Shown here in pieces: positions 46,601-59,754 of a stretch of 64,000 bases of DNA; the first letter of the stretch is position 1, and every line of letters begins with the position of its first letter. This stretch comes from Tigriopus japonicus (taxonomy: Eukaryota > Arthropoda > Copepoda > Harpacticoida > Harpacticidae), in contig CM021321.1 in NCBI GenBank assembly GCA_010645155.1, positions 2,145,655 to 2,209,654 on the forward strand, in the 5' to 3' direction. The position numbers and the translations under genes are program-made. A model generated the notes under the pieces. It did no database searches. It worked only from the letters and a program-made list of their open reading frames with translations, and was not told the origin of the DNA.

Positions 46601-49600
46601 TGTGCATGGTTGGAGGCTCGGTGTTAACTTTGCTGACGAACTCTAGACGATCATCACTACAAGGTGATCATTGTGGTCAAAAACAATTTTCCTAACAGTT
46701 GGCATTTCCTTGAACAACCCACCTCAATCCAAATTGATTTCCCGTCTTATGCTTCTCACATAGTAGTAGCAAACCAGCACTCCTGGAAGCACAGTTTGTA
46801 TGGTTGAGGGGCGGAAGTTCTTAGTTCTCAAACAACCCTTTGATTCTGTCCATCCAGTCTGTTCGATTCACTCACTACATACAGAGAGTGGAAAGTAGGT
46901 TCGATAAATACGACAACGGATCGAGCGCTTTGTCTCAATTCCTCTGTCTTCCGATTTTCTCTCTTTCTCTCAGTTAAGGGTATTACGATTCGTGGTACAA
47001 GTTGCGCTTTGGTTGAGACACACGACAGGAAAAGTGGGAAGTTGTTACTTGTCAAGACTAACCAGAAGCATGATGGAAGGGCAAGCAAGTAACATGTGTG
47101 ATTTGCTTCACTGATCAAAGAAATGCTCGTACATTCTTTATAGAGTGGTTCCATGGAACATCATCATGATCACACTGGTGGATCTTCTACGGAAGGGAAA
47201 AGGGAGAGGGACCCTCATTAGGATTCCTTGAAGCAAGACCCAGGGTCCCTTTTAGCCCTGGAGGACTGGACCAACTTCTAAGAGGGCGTGTTGTAATGGC
47301 AAGGGCAGTAAGAAGGTACCCAAACTTCTTGGTTCCGGTCGTTTCTGGAACAATTATAGCTCAAGTTAACACTCAGAAGGTATCCCTCAGTTGTTGTTAG
47401 CCGACACATCCGATCTGTATCGATCTTGTGTTCGTCGAGCAGATGTGATTGATTCCGTCCACCCTGATTGTTGGGTTCTTGGTGGTAGTTACTGTATTTG
47501 GGATATACCAAATGTGCTGAATGGGCTTCCAGATTCTCACACTCTTTATTCCAATTAATTGCACTCTGATGTCATCACACATTTGTTCATCTGGTTTCGG
47601 GGTCGGGTCGTCAAAAGATGGATGGAACATAGCAGTTGGCGTTCCAGCTTAAAAAAGTGAGGACACACGATTGTTTGCCGGTTTATTCATCACATCTGTC
47701 TCATCAGAGATGTCGAGTAGTAGTAGAAAAGGTCATCATTACGAGTACCTTCAGCATTCCCCGATAAGTGGAATGTTCGAAGTATTCATTCGATTCGAAA
47801 GTCATTCTCAGGGATTTCAAACACTCCACGAGTCTTCATCGGGACAATCGATTGTCCGATTTTCATGGTTCTCATGGATGGAAGGGACCCCTTGTGAGCA
47901 CGTGGTCAGCAGGTCTGAAAGTTGAAGTGACGTTGATTCAACCCGTTAGCCGTGACTTCCAGGGAGATAGATTGAGCTCCACAGGAGAAGACACCGTTGA
48001 ATGAAATGGCACAAGGTCAAGAAAAAACATCCTGTTTTGGGAGAGAATCTAAAGTATTTCATTGAATGAAATCAAGCATGAGAAAGTCATTATTGTTGGT
48101 CCGAGGGAAGACGGAGGGAAAAATCTTGCTTTAAGACCGAGAAGACCAATCTTGAGAGCGGGTCCAGTCTTCGTTTTTTGTCAAATGGCACTTCACACTC
48201 CCGACAGTCAGAATGTGGTAACAAAACCTCTGTGACTGATCTATAGACTACCGACCTGTCAATCACTCTCCGAAAAAAGAAGCCAGAAAGCCATTGGATA
48301 CCTATATATGTACTACAAGAGCCCAGAGGATTCTTCCACATAAAGCCCAGTTTTAACCCTAGCGGAATGAAAATCACGCTCGTTCTTTGGGCTTTAGTCT
48401 AAAAATCGGAGGTATTAATCTGTTAAATTTGATAGATTGTGAACTAACGTTATCTAGATGTCCACTGTTCTTGTTTGGTCCTAAGACTTCATTTTTCCCT
48501 TCTCTTGCGTGTGGTGTGTGCGTAAGGTATGTAGTAAGGGTCAGTGGTCGAGCAGACAACAAGGGATCTCGAGAGCCAAGCCAATTGATTTCTGTACAAA
48601 TTTTTGTTTGAAGCCGAGAAATAATGTGACAAGTCAGGAAGCAATGGACAACTGGTCGAAGAGAGCCCACTCAGCTCAGTTTTTCGTCTCTTTCTAAAGC
48701 TCAACTACCTACGTACAATAACAAGTCATGTATCTCTTTTTGGGTTATTGTGAGAGCGAGATGTCAATGGCAAGGTTTGACAGGCAACCAACGGCTCGAA
48801 AAAGTTCATTTCATGTTTTGTGGAGAGACTACAAATAAATCTGCTTGCTATTTACTGTGGGTATACTGCCAAGACCCCTGTCCTTGGCCAAGAAAGACCG
48901 TTGAAAACAAATTACTTCAGTTCAAAAACAGTTCATTCCAATTTATTACTAACAGCGACAGGGGTGAATTATTTGGATTTCAAATTTTCAGAGAACTGGC
49001 TTTGTGTGTACAGAAAACTTTTTGAGATGAAATTGGGCCCTGAGATGATCAATCCTTCTTCATCGGCCATGTGTGGAAATCAATTCAGCTAGAATATCTA
49101 CTCGAATTTTGTGATAATTCCCTCTTTTACATTGCCAAGAGCCCTATTACAGAAAGAAAACTTGCGCCGTATCTCTAATCATGATTCCCAATCATTGCGA
49201 CCCATAAATGCTGAAAAGTAGCGCGTAAATCCAACCCAAACTTTATGTTTCCTTAAGTTTAATCATCCTGTCTTAATGAGGTTTTATGTCCATCTCGGTA
49301 GTTCAACCGAGTTACTTCCATTCAGGTGGATATCTCTTTTCCACTTCTTTTCACCATGCCCTTGTTGTGCATAACATTTTGTCTACTTCTCCATAAACTG
49401 GCGAGCACCTCTCTGAATGACCCAACTCGTACTTGACAACCTGTTTCCGCCTGCTTTGCTGCTCTCTGTGGTGAAGAATCATGAGAATCGTGAACCATAA
49501 TTTCAATTTCTTGACAAATGCTGACTCCTCCTCCTTCTTTTCCCGAGCTTCGAAACGAGAACCTCATTTGTGGAGTCATCATTATGATATGGCCATGATG

Positions 49601-52600
49601 AAACAATCTTTGGCTAATGAGACTGCTTGATGAGATTTTAAGGCTTCTTCTTATTTGCACGTTGTCTCGTAAATTTCAAGCTCCTGATTACGAAAAAATG
49701 AGAAACTTAAACAGTCCGAGGGATTCTTCAGTGGAGATGAACGAACTGTAATCCAACCCACGTTCGTTGGCGATCCTTTTTGGCGGCAGCTTCGCATTCA
49801 AGACAACAATAACATGTGTTGTTTTGGTAATGATACATGTTCCCATGTTCCAATGATCCAGTAACGGCTAAGTAGTAAAGAATCCATAAACCGAACATCA
49901 TCAACATTGTTGCCACAATCAAACCTCGAGATCTCTCCTCTCTTTTGATTATTAGTGGAAGAAGAATGGTCCCTTGGAACTTGTTGGAACTCGGGCAGAC
50001 GTTGTTCACAAGTGGTCGCGTGTCAATGGGGGTATTTATTTTGGCTAGATTATCTCGCCTGATTAAACATGTATGAAATCATGAGAACTAGAAGGACGGC
50101 CGTTCTTCTCGACAAGAATACCAAATGTGCATTTTACATTCACATTTATTGGGGGGATATCTCATGAGGATATTTGACTCGGGAGTGAAAATTCGTCAAT
50201 GCATTTCTTCCAACCTCCCTCTTTTTCAAGCGAAGAAACCTGTGGACCCCCCTGCGACGCGAAAAAAAGGTCTTCCTGGCATAAGGGTCACAATTTTCAT
50301 CTTAATAGTGGAATGAATTCTGTAGCTCACCGCTGAGACTCACGAATATCTAGGGGTTGTTGCTCAATGCTGAATGGAGGGTAAATTAGCATTTAATGAT
50401 AACATTTGTTAATCCTTGACTCAATGCCGATGCACACTGCAATCATGCTGTTCAAGCAAGATGGAATGCGCTCAAGTGAAAATAAGGAAATCTTCTGATG
50501 CATGAACCAAACGAAGTTTTGAAATAAAATACTTAAAAGTTGACATTTCTTGTGCATACATTTCATTGCATAAAAGTTTTGGAAAAATTTAAGTGAGATA
50601 GGTGGATCACAAAATAAATACCTTTGATTGGGTTACTTAACTTTTTGAAAAATAGGCAAAAGAAAGCTGACAGATTTCCGGGAAAAATTCAAATCAAAAT
50701 TGATAATGTCGAACAAAACAAGATGAAGTGAAAAATTTGTTTTATGAAACTAGATTACCACACAAATGTGGTTGATTTTACTCCAAGAAAGGGACTAATA
50801 TTGATGATTGATCATTTTTATTGATCTACGTACTATTCAAAACTCCCCCAGTAGTTTTTAAAAAAAGAGTGTGCAATTGGCCCAAGGTAGCAATTCTTGG
50901 CAAATGGCAGCCAAAAACAATTTTGAAGGCCCAATAAACCAATTCAGTACAAGTAAAAAAAATTATTTGACCCATCACCCACAATTCTTACACACCTCCT
51001 TGATGTTCCCCAAATCTTTCTTCTTTTTCCGGTCATCGTATGAACTGAACACACATGTTCAAGCTCAATATAAGAATATTTTGCAGGTCAGAGGCAACAT
51101 TAGTTTCATATCAAAAGTGAGTCTTATCATATTATATGTTATTTACTAAATGTGTGTTTTGGTATTAGTATTTCGAGTTCTCTTTAGCCAACTTTGCCTG
51201 AATAAACCTTCACGCTCACCTCAATTCTTGCTGATCCCTGTCCTATTTCGAGTAACCTTAAACCCTGACATTGCAAATTATACAACAGAATAAAATAAAT
51301 AGCTGCTTCCATTCACATTTCCTCTCCTGAATCGGCAACTTCCGCCGACGATTCTCCGAGAGCGGTTAACTGTTCGATTTAGTCTCCTCCTCTTTTGACT
51401 CTCTCGCAGTGGCGGCAAGAACAACAACGCCGACGGCGATGCCGACGCTCACGTGGCGGAAACGAGGTCTGAACGGCGCTTTGTTGTTAGTAGAGCTCTT
51501 CAAGGTTGCTCATTGGTAAAACAAGACCACATTGTTTTGAGCCATCCGAGCAAAAAGGTCATGTTTGTGAGGTGGACAGGACGTTTGGATAAGGCACGTT
51601 TAATCTGGTCAAGCGATTAAATGCGTGCAGAGTTATGGGCCGTTTTTTTCATGAGGAGAATCCGGTCCAATGATAAATAAAGTTTCATGGCAGGGTCACT
51701 CATTCTCGTTGGCGTGAACTCTGAGCTCTGTGTGTCTGATCATTGCTTGAGCCTGGAGAGAGTTAGATATGAGCACTTAATCATGTCCACACAATGGCCA
51801 GTGTCAACCTTCTTGTAGCTGTAACAAGCTTAGGCTTTGCTTCATAAAAGGAGATTATTCACACGCCCATTCTCAAGAACTTGATGCTTCTCAGCTCTCA
51901 AAAGCCAACCCGCATCTAATCCACTTGTGATGAGAAGTGTCATTGTGATTAACTTTAAATTGCGTTTGCCTTGAAGAAGCTTTTCGTCTAAAGACGCTTC
52001 CATATTTTAAATGCAAATAGCGTTTGAAAGTGACATCACAAGTGGACCTCTGACTTGAACCAGCCCATTTCATTTATCTCAAAGCCTTGAGTTTATTATT
52101 ATGAGGGTGCTGTGACGATCTGAGAAAACTCCTCGCAGCCTCAGTTTGTTGAATACACACTTACGCCCATGTACTACAACGTGGTCGTACGAATGTGGTT
52201 TATCTAGCGGGATTTAAATCCACATCGTCACACCACCACTTAATTCCACCCTCCCGCAGAGAGCTCTGTGGACATCGAAAAGACTTGTCCGAGATATATG
52301 ACACTCAATATTTGGTAATCAAGGATTAAGAGAGAGACATACTTTTATAAACGATGCTGAGAATGAGAGGGGAGTCTCTCGAAGTCGCCATTTTTTATAT
52401 TAAATGAGGCTTATCAAGACGACTCTTCTTCTTCGGTAAGATGGAAGTTGCCAAAAGAGCGCCGAGGACGTTTTATGTTTTCTCCATCTCCTCGTTTCGA
52501 AGTTGTTTGTTCGGTTAGAAAATCTGCAGACCTGACTCATCTTTCTTTGCTTTTCCAATTTCTCTCTTCGGCAAGCTCTCCGAGATGAATCATGATCAGA

Positions 52601-53762
52601 ATTTCGCTTCTCCTCTCCTATTCTTTGTAATTCTTGGCTGGAATACTCGTCGATAATCAAATTGTCTCCTTTTGGGTACACCTCTTTCGACCCGCCGGCA
52701 ACGGATTTTTTTGTTCCCAATCTTGGAGAAAAGCCAGACCTTTATTGAAAGAGGTGCTCACATCTTTCTATCCACATGTTCCTTAGGAACCAAAATCCCA
52801 GGGTTGCCCATTCATTTAAAAATATTATTCTCTTAAAGGGATGTGCAGTTAGTGAATGATTCCTTGTGTCGGCAAAATTTCGTTGTCTTTGGCAAATCAA
52901 AGTCCATCAATGATGCCTTACAAGAAACAACGAAACAAAAAGTTGCATCCTTGCTCAAGAAGGATAAAAATGAGAAGGCGGAAGCCAATCCCAAAGTTCT
53001 TAAAGAGATCATCAAATCTAACTTTTTCCAGACCGGTAATCACTGATCAGAGAGAGAGCGAGCAAAAAAGTTCGTGATCAACTCTCATCCTTTCGTTTTG
53101 GGTGCATGTGATGTTCATGTATGCTTAGGAATCAGGATCATCTTCATTAGCTACGACATCAAGATCAATGCAGGGGAAAAAAATGCTCGCACTTCCAACG
53201 TCGGTAAGTCACCTCGAGGATTGACTGTGCTCTCTAGAAGAAGAAGTAGTGGTGGTTGTGGATAAAACTCAGTGTCGGCAGATGTTGGATGAGGAATGGG
53301 GATCTTTTGGTCTCGCCCCAAGAGCAAAGGAAATGATCACCACAGCCGTCCATCCAACCCTTCTGATCATGAAGAGCACAAAGTATACTGACTGTACAAT
53401 GATGAGGATGATCATTGAAAAAGCGAACACGCTAGATTAAAACCAATGACAACATCCATCAATTTGGAGTGTTTGGCGTTTTGAGCAAGGAAAATGGATG
53501 TCAAAGACAGTTAAATAACAATCTGAGGGGACTATCAGAATTCCTGTCCATTGTGACCCTAGCATGTCGGCTTTACGTAGAGCCTCCAAAGACCTACTTC
53601 CGTTACAAGTAACTGCATAGATAATCAATCGAATCAAGTCAGTCAGAGTAAACGTAATAAAAGGGACTCTTTAATCAATAGATAAGAACACGAGGCGAAA
53701 CCTGTTGTTCCTTCCATAACTCGTTGCCACACATTGACAACCGTTCATTCCTGAAATGCGAT
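43693..53762. other. 10-kb gene desert upstream of Arrowhead
   Basis: No recognisable coding region. The stretch holds GTGA/GAGT microsatellites (about 44157-44195 and 44476-44500). A GC-rich island at about 51340-51480, rich in GCCGACG and GGCGG, could be a promoter or a 5' exon. There are many short frames without domain support, including a 93-codon minus-strand frame at 49728 with one hydrophobic segment. Length and position suggest cis-regulatory sequence for Awh, which is inference. Confidence 0.4.
44157..44195. repeat. GTGA microsatellite
   Basis: A run of GTGAGTGAGTGAGTGAGTGAG-like repeats drifting into GTGCGTGC. It lies about 450 bases upstream of the Awh start. A shorter related tract is at 44476-44500. 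Confidence 0.85.
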
Positions 53763-56700
53763 CTAAACACTTCTCAAGATAAACTTGGAGCATTGCGACA
53801 CTTTTTCAGAGGTTCCAGAATCCCCAATCAACATCTCTAATTTACTTCTCCCATCCAGACTCAGGAAGTACTTGGCATTGTTTTGATCGCCCACTAGAGT
53901 GCCAATTGCCACCAAAGTTCTGAATCGGGCCTCGGAGTCGGATATGCCGTCTAAAAATAGCATGGTGAGGGAGGAAATACATTGGACTTGACACTCCTCA
54001 TCCCGATTGAGATAGCCGGCTACTGCGTAGTTCAAAATGAGTGTGGCCATGGCCACTTGAATGTTCTTGTTCTCCGAAGGAAATAGAGTGAGCAAGCGCG
54101 TGATGATGGAATCCCGACATTGGAGCATAACTCGCTCCCCTGAAAACAATACTTATTTATATGCGATATGTGGCGGTGGTCAGTTGGTGTTTCTAGACGT
54201 ACCTTTAGGCACCGAGAACATATTAACGAGAGTTCGCACGGCAAGCATTTGACAATTGACGGGCATTGCGCTCTTCATGTTGGCCAACATCAGCGACAAA
54301 AGATCGTTCAGAACAACATCTTCCAAAAGGACAGGGTTGACGGAGGGATTAGTGATGGCTAATCGGAGGATATCTAGAGCTGGGAAAGCCAAATCTTTGG
54401 GCCATCTCAAAGCCTTCATTAGACTTGCCACGTCACCGGTGGAACCGTCTAAAAGAAAGTGAAGGATTGTTTGTTATGGTAACATGGGAAATGTTTGGAT
54501 CACAACTTACCAGACGAGCAAAGAGCCGGCAATCTTTCTAGAATGGCCTCATCAACTTTAAGCTCGTCTCCCACTTGGGCGTTAAATTCTTTAAGCTTCT
54601 TGACCATCATCTCGACTTTTGGCTTCACTGAAAACGAGAGGTAACTGGTCTGGGGGAAAAATGTGTTGGGTACATCCACATCCATTCCACCGCCTAAAAA
54701 TTAAGAATTAAGGTCTCAATTCCATTTTTGAATAGATTTGGCATCAATGATATTCACCAGTAAATGGATCTGCACCACCTCCATAAGAGCTTGAAGAGAA
54801 AGAATGATTGATGTTGGAACCATTTGAAACCGAATCGTTATTTGAAGAGGTCGAGTATGCACCACCACCTAAAGAAGGATCAAAATCTTGACATACAGCA
54901 TACCTCAATTTAAAATCATTTTCACACCTGTAAAAGGATCTACCACCCCTCCTCCTGAAGGCTGTTGCTTCACACCTGAAACTCGAAGAATGTCACATAC
55001 TTCAACATAATCTGGGCTTTTACGAGAGGATCCTTACCTGCGTTCTTGTAAATGAAGTTGGCTATTTGGTCTAAGTACACCTGAGGCATATCGTGGTCGT
55101 GAATGAACTTCTGAGCGACTGTGTAGGGATCTTGATCTCGATTGTAAGGCAGCTTCAGCACTTTGCCTTCATCCACATCAATGTCGAATACAAAGTCATA
55201 CTCTTTTCCTTCGTACATGATCTTGCCTCCATCTGGCGCGGCCCCGTTTTGACCTTTGGCGGATCCAGTTACGTCTCCAATCTTGGTCCATTTTTGCTCA
55301 CCTTGAATACGATTTTGCGAGTTTTTGACAAATTGACAATATTTGATCGAAATACACTTGGAAATTCACCTGCCGACCACGAGTACACGCAGATATTTGG
55401 ACCATCTCGAACCATCAAAGTCTGCCCATCTTTTCGTCCGGGCGCATGAAGGGCCTCAGTTCCTGGAAGCTTCTTGACATCAACCCCATCTAATTCAGTT
55501 TGAGCGGGACGGTGGAATCCAGCCAATGCGGTTTCGTAACTCTATTTGAATAATGAAAACATAAAAGATTAATGAGAATAGCTCAGAATGGACCTTGTCT
55601 GTCTACCTTCGTGGCATCTTCCGAGGCTTGACGAGCAGGATCGGCCGAGAAAATCCAAGTCCTTCCATCGGAGCAACCACCCGCAATATCACCATTGGGA
55701 AGAGTAGCTACGGACCACACCGATATTGCTGGGACTTGCAGTACTTGTTCATTCTAGAAAGCAAGACCTAATTCATTTCTTTTCTAAAGACCTCTCTAAA
55801 TATCAAAACTCACCTCAAAGTCTTTGAAAACCTTGATCCCGGAGTTTTCTCCTCCGACAATAAATTTGTCTTCGCTAAAGGCACTCATGGAGTAAATAAA
55901 ATTATTGTGGGCCTGCACGGTCTTCACACACGTGGTATTCACGGATTGCGAATCCACCTGCCAAACTTTCACCGTACTGTCATTGGAAGCCGACATGAAC
56001 TTCTCTTTGGATAGAATGGTCAAGCATCGGACAGCTTGGGTGTGTGCTTCAGTCACGGTTTGCTTGCACACGCCTCCTTTCCACAACTTGATTGTTTTGT
56101 CAGCCCCGGTGGTGATCATGACACCGCACTCGGGCAAAATGGCCACGGCCCAAACGGCAATCTCGTGTCCAGTGAGGGTCATGGTGAGTTTCATTTCGTT
56201 CACCCAGACCTTGGCGGTGGTATCCCAAGAGCCCGAGATAAGCGTTCCCGTTTTGGATATGAATAAGGCCGAGACGTTGGCGGCATGCGCTTCCGTGTCT
56301 CCGATGGGATTGCTGGAACCAGGATGGTACGTGCGAATGTGACCATCTTGAGAGCCCGTGAAGATCAAACCCTAAGAAAAAGAAAGGAGTTCAAAATATA
56401 AATTCACACGGTCAAGAAGCAAACGTAGTGTCTGTATTTTCAATGCAAACATTGGCGTGTCTGAGCCAGTTGGTTTTTAAAATTCATTTGATTGTACTTT
56501 TTTTTTAACTAAAGTCAGGAAAAAAATGTTCTGGCCCATCACTAACAATCAACCAACAGGGTCGGCGGTCCAAGTGTGGATTTTGCCGTTTTTACTACAT
56601 AACTAACCAGTGTTCGTTTCAGGTCTAATTGAGGCTCATAGACTTCCTATTTTGGCCCATCCTTAAAAGTGACATATTGAAGTACCAAAAAATGGACTCC

Positions 56701-57875
56701 AACCCAAAATTCTGCCCTCCTCCTCTTGAGGGACAAATGCTAGCCTCTGTGCCAACTGTCCCAATTACTTCATTGATGTCATGACCTTACCCATGTTCAA
56801 GGGCTCCTACAGGGAAATGTACAAAACAACTTTTATTCCTTAACACTTCAGGATTCTTAAAATGTTTAGTAGGAAAATATCAATCTAAAACTTCAAGTGT
56901 TACGACGGCGTTAAGGGATCTACACTTGGGCCGCCGACCCTGTAGATCAAATTCATTTATTCTTTAGGTAACTAACGGCTTCAGTCATTACTATAAAAGG
57001 CACGATTACAGTTGATCCGTTTCTTAAAATCAGAAACTCGGTACTTTTGAATTCATTTCCCGAAACAGACAGGCATTGCCCGTTACAATTGCATTTCTAG
57101 AACAAATCAATGATGTCCAAGGTGAAAAGTGTATGATATTGTACTCACATAAGACCATAACAATCAAAAAGTAATTGTGTCTCATTGAATAAAAGCCTTT
57201 TTTTTGCTAAAGATTTCTCAGAACTTTTGGGACAGCAATAAAGCTCGGCGTAACTTGTTTGAGCTCACTTGAAAAATCATTAACGCACAAAAAGGTATTG
57301 GGAAGTGAAAAAAATAAATTAAGGTAAATGTGTTTTGTTCAAAGATGTCAACAAAATACTATCATTTCAGCAAGGTGATAAAATGACCTTTCATTATCAG
57401 AATATCGAAACCTTGATGCTCGAAACAAGAAGAAAAACCATGTTCCATTTGGAAAAGTCAAGGGGAAAAAAGCTCTTCCGTTAACAACTCAAAAAAGTAG
57501 ATAAGATTGCCTTTGGGCTAAGTTAAAGATTCCTTGAATACAAGTCCATCCCTTTTTGGGCTATTCTGATGAAAACATTGCCCGAAGTCAAATTCATAAT
57601 CTCACTTGAGGATGTTTTGTATCGGGCTCTTTGACGGTCACGGCCGTGACATAACGGTCATGGCCGGCCAATGTGCGATCACACCGCCAGGTGGCGTTCT
57701 TAGTGGCCGGTTCCGGATGCCAAAGCTTGGCCGAGTGATCTCGAGAACCTGAGATCAACGCAAAGTCCGCCTCCACGAAACTGGCCGATTCGAGCACGCT
57801 CAAACAGCGCACATCGCCCGAATGGCCCTCCAACACGGTCGAGAATCGGTACGTGGAACACGGCGAGACGCTCAT
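53763..57875 (-). CDS. PLAA: phospholipase A2-activating protein PLAA (DOA1/UFD3)
   Basis: Ten exons on the minus strand: 57875-57606, 56371-55814, 55753-55607, 55541-55370, 55301-55038, 54975-54928, 54868-54758, 54693-54511, 54448-54203 and 54139-53763, giving 791 aa (human 795). PLAA is a p97/VCP cofactor that binds ubiquitin and acts in ubiquitin turnover, endolysosomal sorting and lysophagy. Seven WD40-type blades occupy about residues 1-330 (SGSWDTTAKVWVNEMKLTMT). The PFU domain follows (EQKWTKIGDVTGSAKG, KIMYEGKEYDFVFDIDVDEG). Two DPFTG repeats come next, then the C-terminal PUL domain (FPALDILRLAITNPSVN). The two DPFTG repeats lie in separate, symmetric phase-1 exons. Intron 1 is 1.2 kb and holds an inverted-repeat element. 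The start at 57875 is the first in-frame ATG. Confidence 0.95.
56557..56942. mobile_element. CAGGG-ended MITE in PLAA intron 1
   Basis: CAGGGTCGGCGGTCCAAGTG at the left reappears inverted at the right (as CAGGGTCGGCGGCCCAAGTG), spanning 386 bp. The match extends to TNGAT beyond this. CAGGG ends are typical of hAT-type elements and match the ends of the 3-kb element at 28519-31532. The flanking 8-mers TCAACCAA and TAGATCAA agree only partly, so the target duplication is decayed or absent. Confidence 0.75.
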
Positions 57876-58763
57876 CTTGAACAACACGCTCGTTTCAGTC
57901 AGTTCCAATGATGAAGATCGATTAGGGATGAAGGGGTAAAAAAAGACCGAATCACTCGGCTAAGTTTAGCTCTGATGATGAACAAACACAGACGAAGGAC
58001 CATGACTTTTTATATTTGGGCCAGGGTGACGAAATATGGGACCCGTAAAAGATCGATACCTTTGTGTAGCTCCGGGATTTAACTTACTAAACCGTTTGTT
58101 TAATTTTAGTAATAGTTTTGAATGTATGGAAATAACTAACTGGCCTTTTTGGCCTGTTTTTGGTTCGTCAGGTAAAAAAGATTCTAAACAAATTCATTTT
58201 GACATTTCAGAGGGGTTAGTTACGACCGGAGAGTGCAATATAAGTAAAGAAACGTCTGCATAAAACGCCATCAGCAGATTTCTTGAAATTTAAATTTTAA
58301 TCATACTATATACAATGTCAACTTCTCTTCGACGGGTCGCACAAACTTTACTTGTTATTGATTTCAACACATCGAAATCACATTGAATTATATAAAAGAC
58401 ATGAAAACACTGATGAGATACCGAATTGTAAACTTAGCATCATCAAAACCAATGATTGGAAGCTTTTTCTATCTCAGTCTCCTTCTCAAGATACTTTCAA
58501 GTCACACTATCTTTATTATTCCCAGGCAACGCCAGAATTCCAGCCATCCAGCCTGAACCCGTCTGCCAAAGAGTAAATCCACCTTTGTTCATCAGCTGAT
58601 CCCATCGGCTTTTGCATTGTTTTGAATCGTTCGCTTCTGCTGTCGTTCGTTCAGAAATAAATCGAGACCAACGTTGAACTCGTTTGTGAAATCCCTCCCA
58701 ATCTTTCCCATCCCATTTTTTCCCGTCTTATCGAGTGGATCAAGGCTCGATCTATTCCCCATC
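57876..58763. other. divergent intergenic region between PLAA and SmD3
   Basis: Both genes start from this 0.9-kb gap. It must hold both promoters and 5' leaders. No TATA box or other motif stands out, and no additional gene was seen. Confidence 0.45.
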
Positions 58764-59605
58764 ATGTCCATTGGCGTACCCATTAAGGTATTACACGAGG
58801 TAAGCGCTCCACGAAAGCCGATTCTTTGCGTTTCGGCCAAGTTGATTTTCAGTTTTGAATCATGATTGGATTTTCTAGGCTGAAGGCCACATTGTCACTT
58901 GTGAGACCATCAACGGCGAGGTGTATCGAGGTCGATTGGTGGAGGCCGAGGATAATATGAATTGCCAGATGACCACGGTCACGGTCACCTATCGCGATGG
59001 ACGCGTGGCAAATCTCGAGAACATTTATATTCGAGGATCCAAAGTCAGGTGAGACAGAGGCCGGTAAAGATCTATTATGAGAGGCTTAGCATAACTTAAA
59101 GGAGTAGAGCTTGGGCATGTTTAGTGTTTATGAGCTCACTTTGGAGAGCGAATTTCCAAACGGATAGTAAGTATCCTAAGAATTGACAAAGCCGACTCAA
59201 TAACTTCATGAAATTAGGTTGACCAAGTTTTGTGAAAGAGTACATCCGTAAGGGGGTCCCACCTAGATTTTTTAACCTTCTATATTAAGCCTGCCATAGG
59301 ATATGCTTTCAAAGACTTGGATGTTCGCGTATTGCCGCTCTTTCTCAGTTATATTTAAATATATTTGTGTCATCGTTTTGTTTTGCAGATTCCTGATACT
59401 GCCCGACATGTTAAAGAACGCGCCCATGTTCAAAAACATGGGCCGCGGTGGAAGAGGAGCGGGCAACACGGGGGCCGCAGGTCGAGGCAAATCCGCCATC
59501 TTACGAGCTCAAGCCGCGGCCAGTCGAGGGCGGGGCCGAGGTTTCGGAGGACCGCCTGGCAGAGGAGGGCGTGGGGGCGGAAATTGGGCCCCTCGAGGCC
59601 GATGA
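58764..59605 (+). CDS. SNRPD3: small nuclear ribonucleoprotein SmD3
   Basis: Three exons, 58764-58799, 58879-59048 and 59389-59605, give 140 aa (human 126). SmD3 is one of the seven Sm proteins forming the ring on U1, U2, U4 and U5 snRNAs. The first exon encodes only [12 protein letters not shown]. The Sm1 motif ([25 protein letters not shown]) and Sm2 motif ([20 protein letters not shown]) are intact. The tail is Arg/Gly-rich ([20 protein letters not shown]), the substrate for symmetric arginine methylation and SMN binding. Introns are 79 and 340 nt with GT-AG ends. It converges on OGG1, with stops 149 bp apart. Confidence 0.96.
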
Positions 59606-59754
59606 GCCCTGAATTGGGCTGTTCTGGGTGGATGATATATACAGGAATGAAAAGCGATTGTACAAATGTTTTTGATTGGATGCAACCCGATGTAAATAAC
59701 ATGCGCGTTATTGTAACGGAGGCCGATAATTTCATTGACAAGTAGGGTATTGGA

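Noticed and set aside
49728..50009. 93-codon minus-strand frame with one hydrophobic segment and a Cys cluster
   Set aside because: A single hydrophobic stretch is not enough evidence. There is no homologue I recognise and no clear exon borders.
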